From Chloroflexota bacterium (GTDB taxonomy: Bacteria; Chloroflexota; Anaerolineae; Aggregatilineales; Phototrophicaceae), in contig JAIUNI010000011.1 of assembly GCA_020161935.1 (NCBI GenBank), positions 186,001 to 250,000 of the forward strand: 64,000 nt of DNA, written 5' to 3'. Of this stretch, positions 25,818-34,756 are shown piece after piece. The position numbers were made by a program, and so were the translations under genes. Numbering within the stretch: position 1 is the stretch's first letter; the number at the start of each line of letters is the position of its first letter. The notes under the pieces are model-generated. The model did no database searches, had not been told where the DNA came from, and saw nothing but the letters and a program-made list of their open reading frames with translations.

Positions 25818-27284
25818 TTATGTGCCCTTGTTGAACTTGTTCATGCCGCCGAAGATGTTGGCAGGCAGTTTGAAGCCGGCTTCCTTCAGACGATCTTCGA
25901 AGTTCGGGCGGAAGCCTGTGCCTTCGAGCGTACCACCACCGACGTGTGAATAGCCCTGACCGGTTTGGTTGGGGGTACGGTACAGGAAGATGTCTTGCAG
26001 GGTGATGTTTTCACCTTCCATACCCTGAATTTCGCTGATCTGGACGACCTTACGGCTGCCATCCTTCAAGCGTGACTGCTGCACAAACATATCGACGGCG
26101 GCGGCGATTTGGCTGCGGACAACCATAATCGGCAAGTCCATACCAGCCATTAAGCAGAGTGTTTCGAGTCGGGCAATCGCATCACGCGAGCTGTTGGAGT
26201 GAACCGTGGTGAGCGAACCGTCGTGACCGGTGTTCATGGCTTGGAGCATATCGAGCGCCTCGCCACCACGGACTTCACCGACGACGATACGATCAGGGCG
26301 CATACGCAGTGCGCCTTTTACGAGGTCACGGATGACCAAGCGACCAACATCCGATGTGCCGGGGACGGGCGGGGTGGTTTCTAAGCTGACGACGTGACGC
26401 TGGGTTAGTTGGATTTCCGCCGCGTCTTCAATGGTGACGATACGTTCATCTTCGGGAATGAAGGAACTAAGCACGTTCAGAAGGGTCGTTTTACCAGAAC
26501 CCGTACCGCCCGAAACGACGATGTTCAACCGCGCGACGATACAGGCTTCGAGGAACTGGGCGACATCTTTGGTGATTGAGCCGAAGCGAATGAGATCATC
26601 CACATCCAGCGGCTTGGCTGGGAATTTGCGGATGGTCATGGTGGTACCCTTGAGCGCCGAGGGCGGCATGACCAGATGCACACGCGAGCCATCCGGCAAA
26701 CGACCATCAACCATCGGGTTATTGCGGTCGAAGGTGCGGCCTAGCGGGCGGATGATACGCTGTGCTGTCCACTGAACATGGTCTTCATCGTCAAATACGT
26801 ATTCACTTTCAGCCAGCTTACCTTTTTGCTCGGCAAAGATCATATTCGCGCCAGTGACCATGACTTCAGAGACGGCCTTGTTGCGGACGAGCGGCTCGAT
26901 GGCACCAAAGCCCATCAGATCGTTGAGCAAGCCGTCCGTCAATTCTTCGATTTCTTTAGCTGAAAGTTGAATACCGGCTTTTTGAATGACGGTCTTTAAG
27001 CGGCTGATGATGAGTTGTTCTTTTTCGGCATCACCGCGTTCCCACGTGTCAGCTTCATCGTGGGTCGCCAGCAGTTTGGGGCGGAACTGTTTACGAAGTT
27101 GAGCAATTTTAGGCGATGTGTGAACTTTACCGGGGATGGTATAGCCACCTTCACGTGGTTTTTCCTCGCGGACTTCGGCCTTTAAGGGCATGGGCGGCGC
27201 GACAGGAGCCGGACGTTCGGCAACTGCGTCTGCCATACCACCATTCTGACGACCCTGTTCATTGCGGCGTTGTAAAAACGACAT
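25818..27284 (-). CDS. CpaF-family secretion/pilus ATPase
   Basis: 488 residues. Walker A GGTGSGKT at 259-266, then an Asp box TIEDAAEIQL, Walker B RIVVGEVRGGEALDML and the His box TGHDGSLTTVHSNS, all as in the TadA/CpaF branch of GspE-like ATPases. The region DRNNPMVDGRLPDGSRVHLVMPP precedes the nucleotide site. The N-terminal 50 residues are Pro/Arg-rich and probably disordered. It would drive assembly of a Tad/Flp pilus or a related system. The usual partners (tadB, tadC, cpaB, cpaE) are not in the window, so it is an orphan here. Confidence 0.93.
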   Translation of the reverse strand: MSFLQRRNEQGRQNGGMADAVAERPAPVAPPMPLKAEVREEKPREGGYTIPGKVHTSPKIAQLRKQFRPKLLATHDEADTWERGDAEKEQLIISRLKTVIQKAGIQLSAKEIEELTDGLLNDLMGFGAIEPLVRNKAVSEVMVTGANMIFAEQKGKLAESEYVFDDEDHVQWTAQRIIRPLGRTFDRNNPMVDGRLPDGSRVHLVMPPSALKGTTMTIRKFPAKPLDVDDLIRFGSITKDVAQFLEACIVARLNIVVSGGTGSGKTTLLNVLSSFIPEDERIVTIEDAAEIQLTQRHVVSLETTPPVPGTSDVGRLVIRDLVKGALRMRPDRIVVGEVRGGEALDMLQAMNTGHDGSLTTVHSNSSRDAIARLETLCLMAGMDLPIMVVRSQIAAAVDMFVQQSRLKDGSRKVVQISEIQGMEGENITLQDIFLYRTPNQTGQGYSHVGGGTLEGTGFRPNFEDRLKEAGFKLPANIFGGMNKFNKGT

Positions 27285-27356
27285 ATGCTCGACCCCTCAA
27301 CCCTCTTGCTATCGATTCCAATATTTTTAGTTTAGGGTCAAAAAGGTTGAGGAAGT

Positions 27357-30242
27357 ATGAAGATTTGTAAAAACTTCATGAATATCTTCGTGGTTGCCGT
27401 GTCTCTGCTGCCCCGTTACACTAACGGCGATTTATTTCACCGGAGCAACCTTCTTTTGCTGAACTGTCTCAAGTCTACCTCCCGCGCCTCATGGCTCGTC
27501 CTCATCGTGTTGGTCGCCATTCCGCTGCTGTTTTTCTGGCGTATTAGCTTCAGCGGCATGGTGATGGCACGGGGCGATGTCTATAACTATTTTTATCCGT
27601 TATGGGACGTTCGCAGCGCGGCTTTGCGGGTGGGGCAAGTGCCGTTGTGGTCGCCGGATGTGTTCATGGGTGTGCCGCTGCTGGCGAACAGCCAACTGGG
27701 GACATTTTACCCACCGAATTGGTTGGTTACACCGTTTACCGCGCCAACCGCGATCACACTGAGTTTGCTGGCGCATACGATGTGGGCGCTGCTCGGCGTG
27801 TACCTGCTGACGCGGCGCGTGCTGCGGCTTGATCCGGTTCCGGCGCTGGTGGCGGGTGTACTGTTCGGGTTGGGCGGTTACCTCGGCGGGCAGAGCGAAC
27901 ACATCAACCAACTGCAAGCGCTGTCGTGGATGCCGTGGTTGTTTTTAGTGGTCAGTCATCAGGTGTCAGGTGTTAGCACTAGAAGCCGGTTGGTTTACGG
28001 GATATTGGTGTTTGGCGTGTGCGTGGCGCTGCAACTCTTGGCAGGGCATCCGCAAACGGTGTTTATCACGCTGGTCGGGTTAGGCGTGTTTGGGTTCGTT
28101 CGGGCGGTGATGTACAGCAGTCAGGGTCGGTTTTCGCTGGATGGACGCGCACTCATCAGCTTGATCGTGCTGTTGGGCGTGGGCGGCGTGTTGGGGCTGG
28201 CACTGGCCGCGCCGCAGCTTGTGCCGACGATTGAACTGATGCGGCTGGGCAACCGCGGTGGGGGGCTTGATCCGCAGAAAGTGCTGGCGTTTTCGTTCAC
28301 ACCGCTGCTGATGGGGCGCGGGTTGCTGCCGAGCTACGACGGCTTGCTGTTCGGGGAGTATATCGCCTACAGCGGGGTGATCGGCCTGAGTCTCGCCATT
28401 TTAGGAGTCTTTAGCCGCCAGTCTTTAGTCGCCAGCCAACAATCCGTCGATCAACCTGACGGAAGCCGCAATATTTGGCCGTTCCTCGCGCTGGTGGTTG
28501 TGGGCTTTGTGCTGGCGCTGGGGGCGTATAACCCGCTGAACTGGCTGATCGCGGGGCTGCCGGGGTTCAGTTTCTTCCGTGTTCCGGCGCGGTGGATGGC
28601 GCTCGAAGCGTTGGGTGTGGCAGCGCTGGCAGGGGCGGGGTTACAGTCGCTGTTGGCTGCCCGACCGCGCAAATGGGTCATTCTGGTTGTGATTGTGGTC
28701 ATCGCAGGGCTGGCGCTGGCGAGTATGCTGGCGGGCCGGCAGCCGGTCGATGTGATCGGGCCAGCCGTACCTACGCTGCGGAGTTGGGTGGGTTGGGGCG
28801 TGGCGCTGGCAGTGCTGCTGGTGTTGATCGTGGCGCGGCGCTGGTTGGGTGGGGCGCGGGTACTGCTATTGGTGGCGGTTGCGGCGGTGATTGAACTCTT
28901 TGCCGCGTCACAGATTATGCCCTTCAACCTGACCGCGCCGGAGGATGTGTACAGCGCATCGCGGTTTACGATGCGCCAATTACAGGTTTATGGTGAAGGC
29001 CAAACGCCAGCCGGACGGCTGCTCAGTATTTCGCCGCTGGAGTTCGACCCCGGTGATAAAGACGCGCTGAACGCCCGTTACGCCGCGCTGGGCATGGACG
29101 CGCTGGCAACCCGTATCGCGCTGGTGGCGACCAAGCTGCGTGAGGTGATCGGGCCGAACCTCGGTCTGCGTTGGGGGATACCGACGATTGACGGCTTTGA
29201 CGGCGGTTTGCTGCCCACCCGCTATTACTCAGCTTTCAGCTTACTGCTTTTGCCAACAGGGAGCGACCCCAGCAGCGACGGACGGCTGCGCGAGATGCTG
29301 GCGCTGCCGCAGTGCAACGGGGCGTGTATCCCTGAGCAGCGCTGGCTGAACCTGACCAACACGCGCTACCTGATTACGGACAAGACGGCGGATGTGGTCG
29401 AAGCTGGCATTTTCTACGATACCAGTGTGGAACTGAGTACCAACAACGGTGAACTGATCACTCTAGAGGGGTTCCTCCCGTTTGAGACCGACGCGATTGG
29501 TCTGCGATGCCGTCACGAGGGTGCTTGCGCGGCGGATGTCACCATAACCTATACCGACGGCACATCAGAAAACATAACCGGATCAACCGATTTTGCGGTA
29601 CTTACCCTCAACCTCAATTCGGCGCGTACTCCAGTTCGCATCAGCATCAAGCTCGTCGGCGAGACCCAAAGCGTCAGGCGTTTGAGTGCCATTACGCTAA
29701 TTGATACACGCACATGGACATTTCAACAATTGGCGCTGCCACCTTTCAAGCGTTTACTGTCGAGCGACATCAAACTTTACGAGAACACGTCCGTTCAACC
29801 CCGCGCTTTCACTGTGCATAACGCGGTGGTGGTGGATGAGGACGCGGGAACGGCACTCACGCTGATGCGCGATCCGGCCTTCGACCCCACGCAGACGGTT
29901 ACGGTGGTGGGTGGGGAGGCGCTGACCGCGCCGGACGAGGTGACCAGCAGCGCCACTATCGTCAGCTACACGCCTGAACGGGTCGAGGTGCAGGTGACGA
30001 GCAGCGCACCGGCTTATCTGGTGCTGACGGATGCTTACTACCCCGGTTGGGTGGCGACTGTGAATGGTGAGACCGCGCCTATCCTCCGCGCCGACCTGAT
30101 GTTCCGTGCGGTGGCGGTGGAGGCAGGCAGCAGCACGGTGGTGTTTGAGTATCGTCCGTGGTGGTGGCCGGTCGTGCCGCTGGTGGGGGCTGGGTTGTGG
30201 CTGGTGGTCGGCGGCGTGTGGGTGCTGCGGCGGCGCGGCTGA
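27357..30242 (+). CDS. YfhO-like multi-spanning membrane protein
   Basis: 961 residues. A GT-C-like topology: a TM helix at about 41-63, then a large loop with DVYNYFYPLWDVRSAALRVGQVPLWSP, which resembles the YfhO loop, and about ten more helices up to residue 520. A soluble C-terminal part (520-930) follows and a last TM lies at about 935-955, ending in RRRG. YfhO-family proteins are linked to glycosylation of surface polymers. Three coding heptamer arrays interrupt the protein: 27950-27984 (loop between helices), 28410-28437 and 29430-29464 (both outside the membrane core). Its start is uncertain; the ATG at 27357 follows gagga. Confidence 0.8.
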   Translation: MKICKNFMNIFVVAVSLLPRYTNGDLFHRSNLLLLNCLKSTSRASWLVLIVLVAIPLLFFWRISFSGMVMARGDVYNYFYPLWDVRSAALRVGQVPLWSPDVFMGVPLLANSQLGTFYPPNWLVTPFTAPTAITLSLLAHTMWALLGVYLLTRRVLRLDPVPALVAGVLFGLGGYLGGQSEHINQLQALSWMPWLFLVVSHQVSGVSTRSRLVYGILVFGVCVALQLLAGHPQTVFITLVGLGVFGFVRAVMYSSQGRFSLDGRALISLIVLLGVGGVLGLALAAPQLVPTIELMRLGNRGGGLDPQKVLAFSFTPLLMGRGLLPSYDGLLFGEYIAYSGVIGLSLAILGVFSRQSLVASQQSVDQPDGSRNIWPFLALVVVGFVLALGAYNPLNWLIAGLPGFSFFRVPARWMALEALGVAALAGAGLQSLLAARPRKWVILVVIVVIAGLALASMLAGRQPVDVIGPAVPTLRSWVGWGVALAVLLVLIVARRWLGGARVLLLVAVAAVIELFAASQIMPFNLTAPEDVYSASRFTMRQLQVYGEGQTPAGRLLSISPLEFDPGDKDALNARYAALGMDALATRIALVATKLREVIGPNLGLRWGIPTIDGFDGGLLPTRYYSAFSLLLLPTGSDPSSDGRLREMLALPQCNGACIPEQRWLNLTNTRYLITDKTADVVEAGIFYDTSVELSTNNGELITLEGFLPFETDAIGLRCRHEGACAADVTITYTDGTSENITGSTDFAVLTLNLNSARTPVRISIKLVGETQSVRRLSAITLIDTRTWTFQQLALPPFKRLLSSDIKLYENTSVQPRAFTVHNAVVVDEDAGTALTLMRDPAFDPTQTVTVVGGEALTAPDEVTSSATIVSYTPERVEVQVTSSAPAYLVLTDAYYPGWVATVNGETAPILRADLMFRAVAVEAGSSTVVFEYRPWWWPVVPLVGAGLWLVVGGVWVLRRRG
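27950..27984 (+). repeat. Heptamer array inside the YfhO-like gene (1)
   Basis: Five 7-mers: ggtcagt, catcagg, tgtcagg, tgttagc, actagaa. They encode the S-H-Q-V-S-G-V-S-T-R segment at residues 198-209. Confidence 0.7.
28410..28437 (+). repeat. Heptamer-type repeat inside the YfhO-like gene (2)
   Basis: Two 14-mers, tttagccgccagtc and tttagtcgccagcc, identical at 12 of 14 positions. They encode FSRQSLVAS at residues 352-360. Confidence 0.75.
29430..29464 (+). repeat. Heptamer array inside the YfhO-like gene (3)
   Basis: Five 7-mers: gaactga, gtaccaa, caacggt, gaactga, tcactct. They encode ELSTNNGELITL, residues 692-703. It corresponds unit by unit to the intergenic array at 15646-15680. Confidence 0.75.
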
Positions 30243-30341
30243 GACTGTCACCTTCTCTCTATTACATTTGACCTTTGCAGTCCAACAATAAATGGAAAAT
30301 CGACATTCGGGTGCTACAATGACATTATTGACACATTAGTT

Positions 30342-30357
30342 ACAGAGGGTACTCTGT
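30342..30357. promoter_or_regulatory. Palindrome upstream of the HxlR gene, candidate operator
   Basis: ACAGAG-ggta-CTCTGT, a perfect 6-bp dyad ending 15 bases before the ATG. A TACAAT at 30315-30320 could be the -10. A position suited to autoregulation. Confidence 0.4.
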
Positions 30358-30372
30358 TAAAGTGTAAAAATC

Positions 30373-30717
30373 ATGGTACAAACGCAGAATTTTTGCCCGA
30401 TTGCGCGTACAGCAGGATTACTTGGTGATACTTGGACGCTGCTGATCGTACGCGATTTGATGAGCGGTGCAAAACGTTTCGGACAGCTTCAAGAGTCGCT
30501 TGGACACGTTAGTCCGAAGACACTTTCTCACCGCCTTAAGGTTCTTGAAAATGCGAATCTCCTGACCCGTACGGCCTTCTCCGAAATTCCGCCGCGTGTG
30601 GAATATTCGCTGACGGAAAAGGGGGAGGCGCTTTCCGGTATCATTCAAGCGATGGCCGACTTCGGTGAACGCTTCTTGCCAGTGGAAGAAGAACTGCTGC
30701 TCGCCGTGGGCGACTAA
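30373..30717 (+). CDS. HxlR-family transcriptional regulator
   Basis: 114 residues, normal for the family. The core is CPIARTAGLLGDTWTLLIVRDL, then a winged helix with FGQLQESLGHVSPKTLSHRLKVLE and the wing PPRVEYSLTEKGEAL. Cys8 occupies the conserved N-terminal Cys that in HypR-type members senses disulfide or aldehyde stress. It is convergent with the SDR (stop-to-stop 10 bp). A dyad symmetric sequence just upstream may be its own operator. Confidence 0.9.
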   Translation: MVQTQNFCPIARTAGLLGDTWTLLIVRDLMSGAKRFGQLQESLGHVSPKTLSHRLKVLENANLLTRTAFSEIPPRVEYSLTEKGEALSGIIQAMADFGERFLPVEEELLLAVGD

Positions 30718-30727
30718 ACGCCTCTGG

Positions 30728-31483
30728 CTAAGAAGCGAGGCGACCACCATCAATCGCTAAGGCATGACCGGTAACGAAGGATGAGTTGTCGCTGCACAGC
30801 CACACTATCGCTTGTGCGATTTCCTCTGGCGTTCCCAAACGGCGCATCGGTATTGACTGAATAGTTGCCTCGACCATTTTCGGGTTTGCGGCATTGAGTT
30901 CATCCACTAATGGGGTATCGGTAAAGCCCGGACAGACGGCGTTAATACGGATGTTTTTACGCGCGTATTCCAGCGCTGCCGAGCGCGTCAGCCCGATGAC
31001 CCCATGCTTGCTGGCTGAGTAGGCCGAGGCATGACGCAAGCCGGTTAAACCCGCCGCCGAGGACACATTCACAATCGCCCCGCCGGATTGATTCAACATC
31101 GGTTCCAACTCGTACTTCATACTGAGCCACACCCCTTTAAGGTTGATGTCCATAATCCGATCCCACGAGGCTTCTTCGCGCAGGTCGGTGGGGGTCATAT
31201 CCCCGCCGATACCCGCACTATTGACGGCGCAATCCAGCCGCCCGAAGCTGCTCACCGTTCGGCGTACCATCGAGGATACCTGCACGGCACGGGATACGTC
31301 ACAGGGAACGAACATCGCTTGATGTCCGGCGGTGATGAGTTCTTGCGCGGCTGCTTCCCCTTGAATGGTGTCAATATCACTGATGACCACCGACGCGCCT
31401 TCCGCCGCCAGCGCGAAGGCAGCAGCACGCCCGATGCCGGATGCCCCGCCGGTGACCAGCGCTACCCGATTTTCGAACTTCAT
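30728..31483 (-). CDS. SDR-family oxidoreductase
   Basis: 251 residues. TGGASGIG at 11-18 binds the cofactor; Asp36 and Asp38 in VVISDIDT suggest NAD(H). VNSAG, VNVSSAAG and YSASKHG supply the catalytic Asn, Ser, Tyr and Lys. The C-terminus GHALAIDGGRLAS is usual. The gene starts immediately after the methyltransferase stop (TAAATG), so the two are translationally coupled. Substrate unknown; the pair with an O-methyltransferase could act on a catechol- or hydroxyl-bearing compound, which is inference. Confidence 0.92.
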   Translation of the reverse strand: MKFENRVALVTGGASGIGRAAAFALAAEGASVVISDIDTIQGEAAAQELITAGHQAMFVPCDVSRAVQVSSMVRRTVSSFGRLDCAVNSAGIGGDMTPTDLREEASWDRIMDINLKGVWLSMKYELEPMLNQSGGAIVNVSSAAGLTGLRHASAYSASKHGVIGLTRSAALEYARKNIRINAVCPGFTDTPLVDELNAANPKMVEATIQSIPMRRLGTPEEIAQAIVWLCSDNSSFVTGHALAIDGGRLAS

Positions 31484-32155
31484 TTATGTACCTACCACGT
31501 AGGCCAGCGAGAAGCCGTCATAACCTTTGCTGCCGACGGTTTGGATGGCGGTGGCGATCACGCGCTGATCGGCTGCCAGCATGGCGAGGGCTTTTTGCAC
31601 GCCTTGAACGTTCACATCCGTGACTTTAGGGTCAGCGACCTCACCCTTGCGGACGACGTTATCAATGATGATGAGGCTGCCGGGTTTGGTCAGGCGCATC
31701 GCCCATGTGAGGTAGTCGGGTGTGCTGACTTTGTCCGCGTCGATGAACACGAGGTCGAAAGGCCCCGCGCTGCTGCTATCCAACCGGGGGAGTGACTCAA
31801 TCGCTTTGCCGATGATGACTTCCACCTGTTCATCAAGTCCGGCACGGACGATGTTGGCGCGGGCGACGGCGGCGTGTTTGGGGTCGATCTCCAGCGTAAT
31901 CAGCTTGCCATCGGCAGGGAGGGCGCGCCCCAGCCAAATCGAACTGTAACCGGCTAAAGTGCCGATTTCGAGAATTTTGCGGACGTTATGGGCTTTCGCT
32001 AGCACGTGCAGCAGCTTGCCTTGCGTCGGGGATACATTGATGGACGGTAAGCCCGCTTCGGTGGTGGCGGCTAGGGCGGCTTCCAGTACGGCATCCGGCG
32101 GCGCGAACAAGCCGTCAAAATACTGATCGACTGAACTCCATTGTTCAGGGTTCAT
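31484..32155 (-). CDS. O-methyltransferase (class I SAM-dependent, COMT/CCoAOMT-like)
   Basis: 223 residues. KILEIGTLAGYSSIWLGRALP (SAM-binding motif I), LITLEIDPKHAAVA (motif post-I) and DLVFIDADK (motif II, metal-binding Asp of the CCoAOMT type) are clear. LIIIDNVVRKGEV matches the end of the domain. It would methylate a hydroxyl group using a divalent metal. First gene of a two-gene unit with the SDR that directly abuts its stop codon. Confidence 0.92.
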   Translation of the reverse strand: MNPEQWSSVDQYFDGLFAPPDAVLEAALAATTEAGLPSINVSPTQGKLLHVLAKAHNVRKILEIGTLAGYSSIWLGRALPADGKLITLEIDPKHAAVARANIVRAGLDEQVEVIIGKAIESLPRLDSSSAGPFDLVFIDADKVSTPDYLTWAMRLTKPGSLIIIDNVVRKGEVADPKVTDVNVQGVQKALAMLAADQRVIATAIQTVGSKGYDGFSLAYVVGT

Positions 32156-32177
32156 GGTGTTTCCCTTCGTAGTTGGT

Positions 32178-32209
32178 GAGTGGGGCGCATCACATCATGC
32201 GCCCCTAAA
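32178..32209 (-). terminator. Perfect GC-rich hairpin downstream of the TAP-like hydrolase gene
   Basis: ggggcgcat (32182-32190), cacatc, atgcgcccc (32197-32205). No T-run, so it may be a gggcg-type palindromic repeat instead of a terminator. Confidence 0.45.
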
Positions 32210-32219
32210 ATTGCGTGTT

Positions 32220-34133
32220 TTATTCGTTTGGAACGAACGCATCAACGGCTGGCATCAGCAGGGTTTCTTCGAGAATATCCTTGTCGTTCTCGTTACTGAG
32301 CAGCAGGATGAGGTAGATTTTACCGTCACGGTCAGTAATCGCCATATGTACAGGGATACCTTGTAACTCGCCACGTAGAATACGCCAATTCAGGCCGTTG
32401 GCTTCGCGGGTTTCGACGTTGGAGGTGTCGATGCCGAACTGACCGCCAATCAGCGGCAGAACCAGATCGACGTTACCACCGGGGATGACCTGATACGAGA
32501 TGGCCGCCGCGTCCAAGGGGCTGGAAGCACGGGCGTAGGTTCCCGGTACGGCTTCTTGCCAGCCAACCGGCTTGACGGTGGTGAAGCCAGCCGTTTCGTT
32601 GGTGAAAGGTTCTAACTCAACCGGTTCAGCCACCACTTCACCGGTGACGAAATCCGGCGCGGTTACATCCGCTAGGCAGGCCGAATCGGGTTCGGTGTTG
32701 GGGTCTTTCAGGAAGGCTTGGGCGATGCTGGTGGCACACGCATTCGATGGGATGACACCATGCCCTGTACCGGGGAACTCGAAGAAGTAGGCGTTGCTGA
32801 GGTTGGCAGCGGTTTCCTCACCGTTGGCGGGCGGGGTGATCGGGTCATAGTCGCCGCTGACGACCAGCGTGGGAACATCACTCTTGACGATTTCATTTTC
32901 AATCGGGTTAGGCGCGGTATCATTCCAGACTTTGCACACGTCCGCTTGGCTGAGGTCGATGCCGCCGCGCCGCGCGAAGCCTTGCAGCAGGGGGTTAGTC
33001 GCTTCGAGTGCTGCGGTTACGTCCTCGGCGGTATCGAAGGGCATTTCTTCGGTGCATTGAACAGCGTAGTTCATGCCAGTCGAAATCGCATCCAACTGCG
33101 AGAGTTTAAGCAGCGTCCACAGGCTGAGGAAGCGGGTATCGCCGTTATGAATATCGTAGATGTTCTTGGGCAGTTCGGGCAGGATTTCGGTGGCGTAGAG
33201 CGCTTCGAAGATGTAGCCCGCGAAACCGTCGCCATCCAACTTGACTTCACGTTCGCGCTGGGTGGTGGGATCTAGCACTTCAAAGGTCACGGGATTTTCG
33301 TTCAACTGGACAATCGTGTCGTAGAAAACCTGCTCCAAGTCGGGGTAAGTGGTGTTGCAGTCGGTATCCGCCGCGCAGTCGCTAAACAGCATCGCCAGCG
33401 CCCGTTCGTAGTTGGCGGGTACTTGGCTATAGCTGGTTTGCGGGGGATTGATCGAGTCGATGATGACACTGTGCAGGGCTTCGGGGAAGTCGCGCATGAC
33501 GGTTAGGGCGAGGCGCGTGCCGTAGGAAATGCCGTACAGGTCAAGCTGGTCATAACCGAGCGCGATCCGCATGTCGTTAATATCGGCTGCGTTTTCGACG
33601 CTGTTGTAGGCGCTAAGGTTCACACCGTCGTCGCGCAGGCGGTTGGCACAGGCGATGATGGCATCGTTGCTCAATTTGAGGACTTCGTCGGTGGTCATCA
33701 CTTGGTCGAGCGTGTCGAGGATGGCAGCGTTGACTTCTTCACAGTCAAGCGCAGGCTGCGAACGCCCGACACCGCGCTGGTCGAACACGATTACATCTCG
33801 GTCTTTGATAAACTCGCCGAAGCGGTCGGTAAAGGTTAAGGAGATATATTCAAGGACGCTGCCACCGGGGCCGCCTTCAAGGTAAACCAGCGGATAGGGC
33901 GATTTATCGGGGTTTTCGCTGCGGAAGATCGCCGTCGCGATTTTGATGGTGGGGCTGTCGGCTTGGGTGCGGTCTTCCGGCACGACCAAATAGCCGCATT
34001 CCGGTTGGTGGCCCGTGGGCAGGGTGAACATGCAGTTGGCGGTTTCAAACGTCGGGGCAGCATCTTGGGCAGCAGCCGGAATGACCAGCAGCGCCAAACA
34101 GCCCAAAATCAATACGGTCAATAGTTTACGCAT
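32220..34133 (-). CDS. Secreted alpha/beta hydrolase with TAP-like C-terminal domain (peptidase S33 type)
   Basis: 637 residues. An N-terminal signal peptide (MRKLLTVLILGCLALLVIPA, cleaved near AAAQ-DAAP) sends it out of the cytoplasm. VIVFDQRGVGRSQP precedes the nucleophile elbow LYGISYGTRLAL. The TAP-like part has SGDYDPITPP (Asp) and FEFPGTGHGVIPSNAC (His), followed by a cysteine-containing tail as in TAP-like exported aminopeptidases. Another 110 residues of unknown function end the protein. Likely cleaves short peptides from their N-terminus outside the cell. Confidence 0.88.
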   Translation of the reverse strand: MRKLLTVLILGCLALLVIPAAAQDAAPTFETANCMFTLPTGHQPECGYLVVPEDRTQADSPTIKIATAIFRSENPDKSPYPLVYLEGGPGGSVLEYISLTFTDRFGEFIKDRDVIVFDQRGVGRSQPALDCEEVNAAILDTLDQVMTTDEVLKLSNDAIIACANRLRDDGVNLSAYNSVENAADINDMRIALGYDQLDLYGISYGTRLALTVMRDFPEALHSVIIDSINPPQTSYSQVPANYERALAMLFSDCAADTDCNTTYPDLEQVFYDTIVQLNENPVTFEVLDPTTQREREVKLDGDGFAGYIFEALYATEILPELPKNIYDIHNGDTRFLSLWTLLKLSQLDAISTGMNYAVQCTEEMPFDTAEDVTAALEATNPLLQGFARRGGIDLSQADVCKVWNDTAPNPIENEIVKSDVPTLVVSGDYDPITPPANGEETAANLSNAYFFEFPGTGHGVIPSNACATSIAQAFLKDPNTEPDSACLADVTAPDFVTGEVVAEPVELEPFTNETAGFTTVKPVGWQEAVPGTYARASSPLDAAAISYQVIPGGNVDLVLPLIGGQFGIDTSNVETREANGLNWRILRGELQGIPVHMAITDRDGKIYLILLLSNENDKDILEETLLMPAVDAFVPNE

Positions 34134-34349
34134 GACAATCCTTACTCTGAATTTAAATAGCCGTTCATATACCTGTTGAGTGTATACGCAAAATATAAGG
34201 TGTACGTTAGCGCGGTGGTATTCATTTCGTCCGGTAGCCAGCCAGCCTTAATACCAATTGAAATTTCTTAATCGACCAAATGCGCTATTTGGTGGCATAC
34301 TGTACTTGTAAATGATAGTAATATTTACTGCATAACTAAGGTAATCGAT

Positions 34350-34736
34350 ATGACCTCTATTCGAATTATGGTTGTGGATGACCAAGATGTTGTCCGTAAA
34401 GGACTTGGTTTGTTCTTAAAATCATTCGATGATTTAGTTGTGGTCGGGGAAGCGAATAACGGCAGGGAAGCAGTGCGATTGTGCGGCGAACTTCAACCGG
34501 ATGTCATTCTCATGGACTTGATGATGCCTGAAATGGATGGTATTCAGGCCACGCGCTTGATTAAGCAGCAGTATCCACAGATGCAGGTGATCGCGCTCAC
34601 CAGTATTCAGGACGACCAATCGGTGAAGCAGATGTTGGAGGCGGGGGCAATCGGTTATTTGTTGAAGAACGCATCGATTGATGAACTTGCCAATACGATT
34701 ATTTCGGCCAGCAAGGCTGCCCAGAATCCGCGTTAA
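34350..34736 (+). CDS. Stand-alone response-regulator receiver domain (NarL-type)
   Basis: 128 residues and only a receiver: acidic pocket Asp10/Asp11, phospho-acceptor Asp56 (VILMDLMMPEMDG), and the conserved Lys in GYLLKNAS. The sequence resembles NarL/FixJ receivers (VVDDQDVVRKGLGLFLKS), but the gene stops after the receiver, so there is no DNA-binding part. It may be a phospho-relay or protein-binding regulator. 20 bp upstream of the next receiver-containing gene, with which it is probably cotranscribed. An inverted repeat accaaat-gcgct-atttggt (34275-34293) lies in the upstream region. Confidence 0.88.
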   Translation: MTSIRIMVVDDQDVVRKGLGLFLKSFDDLVVVGEANNGREAVRLCGELQPDVILMDLMMPEMDGIQATRLIKQQYPQMQVIALTSIQDDQSVKQMLEAGAIGYLLKNASIDELANTIISASKAAQNPR

Positions 34737-34756
34737 GCCCGATTTGAAGCCGGAAA

